Shown one piece after another: positions 1 to 9,400 of a stretch of 64,000 nucleotides of DNA. The notes below the pieces were generated by a model, which saw only the letters and a program-made list of their open reading frames with translations, did not search any database and had not been told where the DNA came from. Source of the DNA: Kiritimatiellia bacterium (GTDB taxonomy: Bacteria; Verrucomicrobiota; Kiritimatiellia; RFP12; UBA1067); the NCBI GenBank assembly GCA_017454745.1, contig JAFTCL010000001.1:62001-126000 (forward strand), read 5' to 3'. The translations under genes were made by a program, and so were the position numbers. The first letter of the stretch is position 1; each line of letters starts with the position of its first letter.

Positions 1-387
<387 letters not shown>

Positions 388-407
388 CAACTCAAGTTGT
401 GCGCCGG

Positions 408-3400
408 TTAGTGGATGATAAACAACGTCGCGCCGGTGTACAACAGTTTCAATCCTTCCTCTTCAACGATTAGCCGGTATCCCGCCACATCATTGGCTTC
501 ATCGGCCACGAAGGACACATTTGTCGGGGCCGTTGTCCAAGTTATCACGTAAGGTTTTTCCGCCTTGGACAACTCGATGAGATCAGCGCGGCCACGGAGA
601 TCCACCGTAATGGTAGCTCCTTCAGCGAACGTAACAGTCTTCGAACCATTCGCGACCGTGGAAGTGCTATCCCAGGACCCAATATTCCCAGAGAGATTGA
701 CAACCGAACCGTTCTGCATTTCGCAGCCGTAGAAATAGTCCGTCATCGGAGTAAACGTGCCGAAAACCTTAAGAACCCCCGTTCCCTCGTTATGGTTAGA
801 AGAAGCGCGGTACGCCGTATAATCGCGCAGGTCGACTGGCGCGTTCACCCTCATGGCCGCCGCAACGCGGAAGGACGCATCCGTCGCAATCACCCCGGCG
901 TTGCCGATTTCCAGCCAACCGCCGTCCATGACATCCAGAATACCATTCCTAACCTCGGTGTTGTAGAGGTAGAAAAGCTTTCCTCCGCTATTCAGCGCCA
1001 CCGATAGCGTGTACCCGCCGAGATCTAGGATGGCACGCGTATAACCGTTGCCGATGAAACCACAATGATTCTGGAAGTTAAACGCGGAATCTGCGGTAAG
1101 GAACACGTATTTTAACTGAGAAGTGCCGTTTCCGATATCGGCCGTCGTGTTCTGGAGCGTACCTCCGTTGAGCACGAAAGCGTTGTACCAGAAGTCGTAC
1201 TTACCGTTTGTCTCGAATACCGCGCCTTCATTCACCGTGACGGCACCCTGCGTCACCCCGGCATCGCAACGTGCGAAAATGATATTGTCAAACGTATTCG
1301 CCTTGTCGCCGGAAGTCGTGGGCTGATAGAATTGGAAGATGTAGGATCCGGCGTTGTTGAGCGTCACCTCCCCTTCGCAGACGGAGTAAGTGTCTGCCGT
1401 CGTCGTGACCGAAGCGATCTTGGTCACAACACCGTTATAGATCAACCGCAATTCCGTCGTCGCGCCAAGATATTTCGGCCGTCCCGCATAGTAGAAGGCG
1501 TAACGGTAGGTGCCGGGTTCGGAAACGACAATCGTCTGCGATGCCTCTGAAGTCGAACTTGCGTCAGTCTGAAGGAAGAGCGCGTACTTGCCGATCCCGC
1601 GCCCACTCGCGACCCACGTTCCGCTTGCCTTTGACAATCCGATCTTGTTGGGGGTGGACGTATCCCAATAGGGGTTGACGAACCCGTTACCACCGTTTGC
1701 GTAAGACCAGTTGCCGGAGTTGTTGCCCACAACGGTTCCGTCATCAAAGCTTCCGTTCTTCAAAAGGTTTATCGATCCCAACGGGAATTTCGTACCGATT
1801 AGCCCAGGTTTTAGCGTACCGGCTTCTACCACCGTGCCGCCGGAGAACGTCTGACCCGCTGTCACCATGGCCAGTGTTCCGGCACCGATCTTGACCACTC
1901 TCACGTTGTCTTTGATCGTGATGCCGGCAAGCGAGAACGTCTCGCCCTCCCCTACCTCGATCTGCAATTCGCCAATGGTGTTTGCCGAGTTAATCACACT
2001 CGCGCCCACATAGTCGTCGCACGCAATCTTTGCCACTTTGAGAACGTGGCCGTTAAGATCGATGGTCGCACCGCTCTCAAGAACGACATTCCTCAATGCG
2101 CGCCAGTCGCAGTCGCAGCCAAGCTTGATAACGGTTCCGCCGCTGCCCATCTGGAAGTTCGAGGCGCTGAAAGCAATCGCCAATCCGCCGTTGATTGAAA
2201 TCGCCATCGGGGTCTTCACGCCGTTTACCGACACGTCACGCGACCCTTGGCCACCCCAGGTATCGCCGCAAATGATGGTGAACCGATGCCAGCCAGCCGC
2301 GATTTCGATGTCGGTCTCGGTCTTGGCCGTGTAAGTGCGGTTGAGCACCACCCAATTACCGTCAACGGCGAAACCAAAGTAGTCGTCGAACGACTGCGTG
2401 ATATGCCAACTGCCGGCCTGCGTTTCGGTCACGCAGAACCAGCCGTCGAAACGCAGCTGCGCCCAGTCGAGGTACGAATACTGCCAGACCGTGTTCTGCC
2501 CGTCAAGGTTGGCGATGTCGCCGTTGCCCTGCGACTCATATTCGTTTAGCGCTATGTTGATATAGCTGGTGTCGGGGTAAGTGCTGTTGGAATACCGGTC
2601 GGCTCCGTAGAAGATCCGCCCCCATTGAGTGGCCTTCGGCAGACCGTCGCCGAGCTGGACACGCCCCCACGGGACGGTCGCGTCTTCAGGAATGTTCAGC
2701 GTGGTATCGCCGTCGATGATGACGGTTGTGAAATCGCCGGGTACGGCACCGATAAGCTCCGTACCGGCGGCGTTCTTGCAGTTCCAGTTTGCCGGGTCAA
2801 GAAGATCCTCCGCCGCGCCGCCGCCGGTCCATATCGCCGTGGCGGGACGTTCCGGTTTAAGGCATATCGCCCAGAGGCCGTCGTTACGCGCCGCAACTAC
2901 CACCTGTTTTGCATCAACCGCCGCGCCGGCGCCGATAAACTCCTGCACCGGCGGAACATTGTCCCACGAAGCGAGCAGCGTGTCATCCTCGAAGGTGCGT
3001 TCACCCAAATCGACCGTGACGGTGGTGCCGGGGTAGAAAGTCAGCGACGAGCTGTCGAACGTATCCGTAAAGAGCGACAAATCAAGCGTGGTTTCAAGAT
3101 GGCCGTCCGCCCCCAGCGTGACCGTTGGATGCGGCACGGCGGAACCCGACCTCGCCTGTATATTCGGCGCGTATGCTTCGTAAACCACAAACTCCGGACG
3201 CGTTGTCCATGTATTGTTGAACAGCGCATTTGCCTTAAAGCGTAACGCTTTGACGGGCGAAAGCGCCACGTCGTGCTGCTGAAGCGTTCCGCGCACCTCC
3301 ACCTCGCAGTCCGGCGCGGATTTGTTATTGTGGTAAAATTCTACCGTGGCATCCTCTTCGATGACGATTTTGCCCGCACCGCTGTAGGCAATACTGTCGC

Positions 3401-6314
3401 TGTAGAGGATCACGCCCTTCACGGTGAGCGTGTGCCCGTTCATGTACATCGTGTGTTCGTTGAGGTAGTTGTAGAAAAGGAGCGCCCAGGTCTCGGGACC
3501 GCCGATCGTCGCGTCTCCCGAGAGTGTTACATCCTGAAGATACGCCCGGTTTTTGTCGCCGGTGGCCCACGGGTTCGACACCGTGACGGTGTTAACCAGT
3601 GCGCCCGCGCCATCGGGGCCGGATCCCGCGATCACATAGTCGTAATCGTGATAAACCCGTCCGCTCATGTCGAACTGCGCACCATCCTCCACAACGATCG
3701 TGCCGTACTGCGCACCGCACGAAGCCGTACCCTCTGTGGCAGTCTGCTTAACCACGCCTTCCTTCACCATCATCGAAACACTGCCGCTGCGGCGGCCGCC
3801 CGCACCGAAACCGGAATTGGCGCGGGTCATGATTAGCTTACCCTTGCCGGTCTTCCACACCTGCATGCCGGCACCGCCGGTAATCGCGACCTGGCTATTT
3901 TCACTCGTCTCGCCCTCCGGCACGTTGACGGCGAGAATAGCGCGCCCAGACGGAACCAGAGAGATATTGTCAAACAACGCGCCAGAATTACTGGTGCAGG
4001 AAATCGTTATCTTGTGGACACCCGCGTTAAGGTATATGGATCCCGTACGCGTGGTTGTAAGGTTGTTTTGGGACTCCCAAGAAATTACGGTCACTCCGTC
4101 TATCTGCACGTTACCGTTACTCTTCCACTGCGTGCCGCTGTTGTTTCTGGTACCCAGCTGAATCGAAAGTTTACAATTCGAAGCGCGGTCAAGCTTGAAG
4201 CTCTGGCTTATATTGGCCCCTTTGTCAATAAAGCACCACACGGATCCGTTCGCCTGCGAGTTTCCATAGTCGCGGTTGTTCTTCTGAATATAGACGGTGC
4301 CACTGTAGTTCCACCCCTCCGGAGACTTGCAAATACGCGCACCGGAGTCCACGGGGTTGTTTTCGAATCCGGGATTGAATATCAGATTGCCGCCAACCGA
4401 TGACGTAATCGTACCATTTCCCTCAAGGCCATTGACCGTAATTTGGTTGCCTGCGATGTCGAGCGTGCCTTCTATGAAGTCGGTGCCGCCGCTGTTTGTC
4501 ATCGGCGCCTTTACGGTAAAGTTACCCGCGCCCGCCTTTGTCACCTTGACTCCGCCCGAGATGCGCACGCCTTCATTGACAGATGTGACGCCATAGAGCG
4601 TATTGATAACCAGCTCTCCTCCGTCAGACTCACCGGTGGGGGACAATTCCGCTCCCGCCGAAAGCGGCGTATCGGTCATATTCGCCGCAAATGTGCCACC
4701 GATACGGTCATAGACACCCAACTCCCCGTCCTCAACCCGCTTAACCGGCACGAAGTCGCACTTGAGTCCGCCACGCCAGTCGTACACTTTGAAAGAGTAG
4801 AGACGGTAACTAGCCCAGTTGCCCATGACGGTAGCGGGGGTGAGGTTGGCGCCTGACGTATGGGAGGCGAAAAGGACGATTGGGCCTCCCACCGTGAAAC
4901 CGCCCTTGCCGGCCATCATGCCGGCGTCCGCGCCGTCGAGAGTACATTTGAGCGTCCACCCGTCCGCCACCACCATGCTGTCGACGCCGGCAGTTGGAGA
5001 AAGCTTGTTTCCGCCCGCCGTGTTGCCGTTCCGATCGAAACGGAGCAGATTTCCGTTAATCATGAAACTAGTAAAGGTGTTCGCCGAGGTCGTCGTTCCC
5101 CGCGCACACCAGAGACACTGGGTGCCGGTCTTGTTCGCAAAACGCAACTTGATCTCGATGCGGTCGGTACAGGCGGGCGTGAACCCGGTGTTGACCCACT
5201 GCTTGCCGCTCGATTCAATATATTCCAAAGGAAGGTACTCGGCCGGAATGGTCGGTGAAGTAATCGTACCTTCTCCATCAAGAGCCGCGACGGTGAGCGT
5301 GTGTCCGGCAAGATCGAGAGTCCCGCCCGCAATCTTCGCGGTTAACCCTCGCCAATCGCAATCGCCAGTCAAACGCGCGTCTTCAAACAGGATACCGGCG
5401 CACACGAATGCGGAACCCGCAGGAATCTGCGCCGCAAAGTCGCCGGAGAAACAGGCAAGCGTGTTCCCGTCGGGGAAGGAAGGCGACCAGTTGCTGGCAT
5501 TGGTGACATCATTATCCACGGCACCGGTCCAGTACACCGTTGTAACCGTGGTGGCGGTTCCAACGTTAGGAAGCGCGTCCGGTCCGGCAAGGACGCTTGC
5601 GTTAAGCTGGTCATCGGTGAGGATGCCTTTCCACACGCGCACCTCGTCATAGATGGCGTTGGCGTCCGAGTCACTGGTGTATTGCGAATGGCCAATATAA
5701 AGCTTGGGCGAGGCGAGGCTGGAGAGATGCCAGTCCGGTACCCAATACTGGCCAAAGTTCTCCACCGCGCCGGTAGTGGCGTTACGCCTCATCCAACGGA
5801 CATTGGAGGAACCGTCGGCGTTCGCCTTGAAAGTAAAGGAAAAGTGGTATGGCGTGATAAGTGTGAACGGGCACAATGCGCCATCGGATGTCATGATTGC
5901 CGAATCCGCTTTCGCAATCTTCACCTGATCGCGCTCGGCGTTCGTGCCATTATTCCAAGCAGCGATAAAGTAATTCTTGTTATCCGGTCCGTAATCGACG
6001 ATGCGAGCCCAATTCTTGATGACGGTCTGCGTTGCCCAAATTTCCACCGTCACCTCAGCCACGTCAGTGGGTAACATATCCGTTCCGAGGTTCAGCGATC
6101 CGGAGCTGTTTCCATCGCCAAAAAACTCGACTGCGGTATGGCTTTGGTTGAAAGCGACCGACGAACCGATCTGCGTTGCCGTAGAACCGCCGATCGAGTC
6201 GGAATAGTCGCCGTTGAAACTCCAGCGGTGTACCAATTCAGGAACACCCGCCCACGCGGAACAGCCAAAAACCGCCGCAAGACAGAATCCCGCCACTATA
6301 CTTCTCGTATTCAT
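408..6314 (-). CDS. Giant secreted LamG / autotransporter-strand mosaic protein
   Basis: A 1968-residue exported protein. It starts with a signal peptide (MNTRSIVAGFCLAAVFGCSA, cleavage near AWA-G). Residues ~25-245 form a LamG/concanavalin-like domain. A second LamG-like segment follows at ~355-560 (LEYIESSGKQWVNTG to GELGVYDRIGGTF). Later come two NPGF/NGSF-type carbohydrate-binding-like beta-sandwiches, a PA14-like segment (SWHITQSFDDYFGFAVDGN) and repeated beta-helical units of the autotransporter-associated strand type (KIGAGTLAM, GGTVVEAGTLKPG; the block CDWR..DLAGH/DLNGH occurs twice). There is no C-terminal beta-barrel, PEP-CTERM or LPXTG-like sorting signal; the chain ends LLYTGATLFIIH. 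A role as a surface or matrix adhesin or glycan binder is inference. The ATG has a good GAGGGGAG ribosome site. Confidence 0.85.
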   Translation of the reverse strand: MNTRSIVAGFCLAAVFGCSAWAGVPELVHRWSFNGDYSDSIGGSTATQIGSSVAFNQSHTAVEFFGDGNSSGSLNLGTDMLPTDVAEVTVEIWATQTVIKNWARIVDYGPDNKNYFIAAWNNGTNAERDQVKIAKADSAIMTSDGALCPFTLITPYHFSFTFKANADGSSNVRWMRRNATTGAVENFGQYWVPDWHLSSLASPKLYIGHSQYTSDSDANAIYDEVRVWKGILTDDQLNASVLAGPDALPNVGTATTVTTVYWTGAVDNDVTNASNWSPSFPDGNTLACFSGDFAAQIPAGSAFVCAGILFEDARLTGDCDWRGLTAKIAGGTLDLAGHTLTVAALDGEGTITSPTIPAEYLPLEYIESSGKQWVNTGFTPACTDRIEIKLRFANKTGTQCLWCARGTTTSANTFTSFMINGNLLRFDRNGNTAGGNKLSPTAGVDSMVVADGWTLKCTLDGADAGMMAGKGGFTVGGPIVLFASHTSGANLTPATVMGNWASYRLYSFKVYDWRGGLKCDFVPVKRVEDGELGVYDRIGGTFAANMTDTPLSAGAELSPTGESDGGELVINTLYGVTSVNEGVRISGGVKVTKAGAGNFTVKAPMTNSGGTDFIEGTLDIAGNQITVNGLEGNGTITSSVGGNLIFNPGFENNPVDSGARICKSPEGWNYSGTVYIQKNNRDYGNSQANGSVWCFIDKGANISQSFKLDRASNCKLSIQLGTRNNSGTQWKSNGNVQIDGVTVISWESQNNLTTTRTGSIYLNAGVHKITISCTSNSGALFDNISLVPSGRAILAVNVPEGETSENSQVAITGGAGMQVWKTGKGKLIMTRANSGFGAGGRRSGSVSMMVKEGVVKQTATEGTASCGAQYGTIVVEDGAQFDMSGRVYHDYDYVIAGSGPDGAGALVNTVTVSNPWATGDKNRAYLQDVTLSGDATIGGPETWALLFYNYLNEHTMYMNGHTLTVKGVILYSDSIAYSGAGKIVIEEDATVEFYHNNKSAPDCEVEVRGTLQQHDVALSPVKALRFKANALFNNTWTTRPEFVVYEAYAPNIQARSGSAVPHPTVTLGADGHLETTLDLSLFTDTFDSSSLTFYPGTTVTVDLGERTFEDDTLLASWDNVPPVQEFIGAGAAVDAKQVVVAARNDGLWAICLKPERPATAIWTGGGAAEDLLDPANWNCKNAAGTELIGAVPGDFTTVIIDGDTTLNIPEDATVPWGRVQLGDGLPKATQWGRIFYGADRYSNSTYPDTSYINIALNEYESQGNGDIANLDGQNTVWQYSYLDWAQLRFDGWFCVTETQAGSWHITQSFDDYFGFAVDGNWVVLNRTYTAKTETDIEIAAGWHRFTIICGDTWGGQGSRDVSVNGVKTPMAISINGGLAIAFSASNFQMGSGGTVIKLGCDCDWRALRNVVLESGATIDLNGHVLKVAKIACDDYVGASVINSANTIGELQIEVGEGETFSLAGITIKDNVRVVKIGAGTLAMVTAGQTFSGGTVVEAGTLKPGLIGTKFPLGSINLLKNGSFDDGTVVGNNSGNWSYANGGNGFVNPYWDTSTPNKIGLSKASGTWVASGRGIGKYALFLQTDASSTSEASQTIVVSEPGTYRYAFYYAGRPKYLGATTELRLIYNGVVTKIASVTTTADTYSVCEGEVTLNNAGSYIFQFYQPTTSGDKANTFDNIIFARCDAGVTQGAVTVNEGAVFETNGKYDFWYNAFVLNGGTLQNTTADIGNGTSQLKYVFLTADSAFNFQNHCGFIGNGYTRAILDLGGYTLSVALNSGGKLFYLYNTEVRNGILDVMDGGWLEIGNAGVIATDASFRVAAAMRVNAPVDLRDYTAYRASSNHNEGTGVLKVFGTFTPMTDYFYGCEMQNGSVVNLSGNIGSWDSTSTVANGSKTVTFAEGATITVDLRGRADLIELSKAEKPYVITWTTAPTNVSFVADEANDVAGYRLIVEEEGLKLLYTGATLFIIH

Positions 6315-6392
6315 GAAAACTCCCCTCTTTTCACAACAATACCGAATGACACATCAAATGCCAACGCCACCAACTATCAATAACTATCGTAC

Positions 6393-6421
6393 AGCATAAC
6401 ATTCTATGCCGATTTAGACAA
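6393..6421 (-). promoter_or_regulatory. Putative sigma70 promoter of the giant LamG gene
   Basis: On the minus strand TTGTCT (6416-6421) is followed after 17 bases by TATGCT (6393-6398), with an extended TG one base before the -10. It predicts a ~70-base leader before the ATG at 6314. Judged by eye. Confidence 0.45.
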
Positions 6422-6439
6422 GCCAAAACCGTAAGGAGG

Positions 6440-9400
6440 TCACTTCACCTTGACCGTCTCCGCCGTGGAGTGGGCGGTGAACTCCGGGGCGTACATGCAC
6501 TGGATCGCCGCGAGGCCGCCGACGAAGGTTCCGCGCTGCTGGACCCGGAAGGAGGACTCCAGGACGAACTTGCCCTTGGGCAGGCGGTCGATGTAGTAGT
6601 GCGTCGCGGTGTCGCGGGTCGACTGGTAGTAGCCAATGCCGTCCTGCCAGCGGTAGCGCGAGAGGACATCCACCGGCTCGGCGCAGCTGGGACGCTCGTC
6701 CTGGATGTGGACATACTCCAGAATGCGGTCACACGTCACGGTCAGCCGCGCGACCAGCTCGTCGCCGGGCTCCAGCACCCCCTCGATCGGCGCGAGGCGC
6801 GTGCCTTCGGTGGTATGGAGTTTGCGGTAGTAGGCCTTCTCAATCTTCAGCTCCTTCGGCTCGAAGGTCCGGACCTTCAGAACATCCTCAAAGTAGGTCC
6901 AGTGGACCCCGCCCCAGGCGACGCCGCGAGGATCGGTGTTGGCAAAGGTGATCGTGCCCATCTCGGGCTTGATCGCCTCCGGGGCGTAGCGGTGGCGGTA
7001 GAATCCGGTGCCCGCTTCGGCGTTGACGACGGGAACGGCGGTTCCGCCAAGGGAGACGGTCGCGGTCGTGTCGCCCGCCAGCAGGTCGGTTCCTCCGCCC
7101 TGGAGGATGGCGTAGACCGCATCGGCAGTCGAGGCGGTCGTGCTCCAGTTCTGGGTCTGCTTCTGCTTGAGCATCCAGACACGGCAGGCATCAACCGACT
7201 CGGTGTCTTGGGTCACATCAAGGAAGGCCTCGATGACTGCGGCCTGGGTCGAGACCGGCGCGGCGAAGAGGCTGCACGAGAAGAAGTAGGGACGCTTCCA
7301 GTACATCCCCATCTCGTCGCTCAGGACCGCGCGTTCCTTGATCGAGGCGAGGATCTTCTTGGCCGTGTCGGTCTGCCCCATCCGGTTCAAGACGATCGCT
7401 CCGAAGGCTTGGGATTCCAGGCCGAGGTCGAGCCATTCCGCGATCAGGTGTTTGATCAGCAAGTCCCGCGTCGCGTTGTCGCCCTTGGGCGTGACCTTGA
7501 AGGTGTGCAGGTAGAGCCAGCGCACATCGAAATAGGTAATGTGGAACGGCGCGAAGTCCTGGCGGCGTTTCACGTCGTTCCGCACGTAGAGGTCCAGCGC
7601 CTTGACGCCCTTGTTGAAACAGGGGGGCGGTTCGAGGCCGGCCAGATGGTTCAGCCGCGCGAAGCCGGTGAGGATGTAGAGGGAGATCGATGGGCTGGAG
7701 GGGCCGCCCGGGAACCAGGGCCAGAGGCCGGTATGATCCTGGGCGAGGCCGAGTTTGGAGAGGGCGCGCGCCTGCTCCGCTTTCAGGTTTTCGGGATTGA
7801 AGAGTTTCCCGATCCGCCGGCGGGCGGCGGTCTCGTGGGTTGCCTCCCGCAGCCATGGGGTCGAATCCAGGGCGATCTGCTTGAGATCCTCGTTTGTCTC
7901 CATCGGACTGACAAGCGCCTCGGCGCCGGCCTTCTCCCAGCTCTCGAAGGTTTTCCGGATGCGTGGGTCGGCGTTGGCGATGAAACTCCCGAGCGCGTTG
8001 GCGTAGTAACGGCTGAAGGTCTGCTCGCAGCACTCGTGCGGATACTCCATCAGGTAGGGGAGGGCCAGTACGGCGTACCAAGCGGGACGCGAGACGACCT
8101 GCACCATTAGATCCGCGTGCCGGAGGGTTTTCGACTGCGCGCTGGCGGTGAGGTTCGAGAGGGCGAAGGCCTTCGTTCCCGCCCCGCGCAGGTTCAGCTG
8201 GACCGCCTCGCGGACCGCGACCCGGCGCGGGAGGACGGGCAAATAACCCTCCTCGCCGTCGGTGAAGCGGGTGCCCTTGGCGCGCGCCTGATACTTCAGG
8301 AACCCCTGGCCGTCGGGGATCTTGACGGGGAACTCGAAGGTCCGCGTCTCGTTCGGCTTCAGTTCGAAGGGTTGCGTCCCGCCGCCGACCGGCGCGGCGG
8401 CGTCGGTCTCGGCGTCGCTGAAGACGAGCGAGACCTCGCCCTTCTGAGGCTCGTCCTCGGTGTTGGTCACCTTCACGGCGAAACGGAAGTCATCCCCCTC
8501 GCGGGCGAAGCGCGGGGAATTCGGTTCGGCCATGAGCGGCTTATAGGTGGTGATTTCGTCCGTCTGGAAAAGCCCGCTGCGTAACTCATTATCATGCGCA
8601 AGGGCGATGAAACGCCATCCCGTCAGCGCGTCGGGGACAGTGAAGGTCAAGGTCGCATTACCCTTCTCGTCCGTCACCAGATCCGGCAGGAAGAAGGCGG
8701 TCTCCTGAAGGTTGCGCCGGATGGTCTCCGGCTGGCCGTTGTCTGCGGCGGCGTTCTTCCGTTGCCGCTCCGACTTTTCTTCTGAAACGGCATCCCCAAA
8801 CGGGGTATCGTCCATTTCAGCAGCTTCTGCAGCCATAACGGCACCTTCAGCGAGGACGGCGGAGGCGGGCGCAGCGGCTTTGCCCAACATGGCTTCCCGG
8901 CGCTTTCCCCCGTCTGCCGTGGCGAGGTAGCGCAATCCCACCGATCTTCCCCTGAAGCGGATGGCGTCAGTGGTGTCATACGCCGCGAAGCAGTGCTGAT
9001 TGAAGATCCCGTCTTTCCAGCTTCTCCATCTCCCCGAATCGGCGGCGGGGGGATTGGGGAAATTGCCGCAACTGCGCCAGAAGGTGCCGCACACATTCTG
9101 GATGGTGGAATGCTGGGGATACCGCCAATAGTCGTAGCGTGTGAAGTAACTGGAGAAGGTCGAGTGGAGGTTGTGCGCGGCGAATGCGTCCAGGGAACGG
9201 TCATACATCAGGGCGAGGAGTTCGGCGGGGGCGGAGACGTGGAGTTTCCAGCTCTCTTGGGTGCCGGGGAGGAGTTTCGAGGTGATGTGCTCGCCCGTGA
9301 CGGTCAGGGTCTTGTTGTCCCACGGGATGGTGATGTTCCCGGTATGGGAGTAGAGCCGGTTCTCCCGCAGGAAGAGACAACGGAAGAAGAGGGAACCCCG

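Noticed and set aside
6470..8110. A 546-codon open frame antisense to the alpha-2-macroglobulin
   Set aside because: It lies wholly inside a clearly coding region with macroglobulin motifs on the other strand, and its composition is that of a shadow frame.
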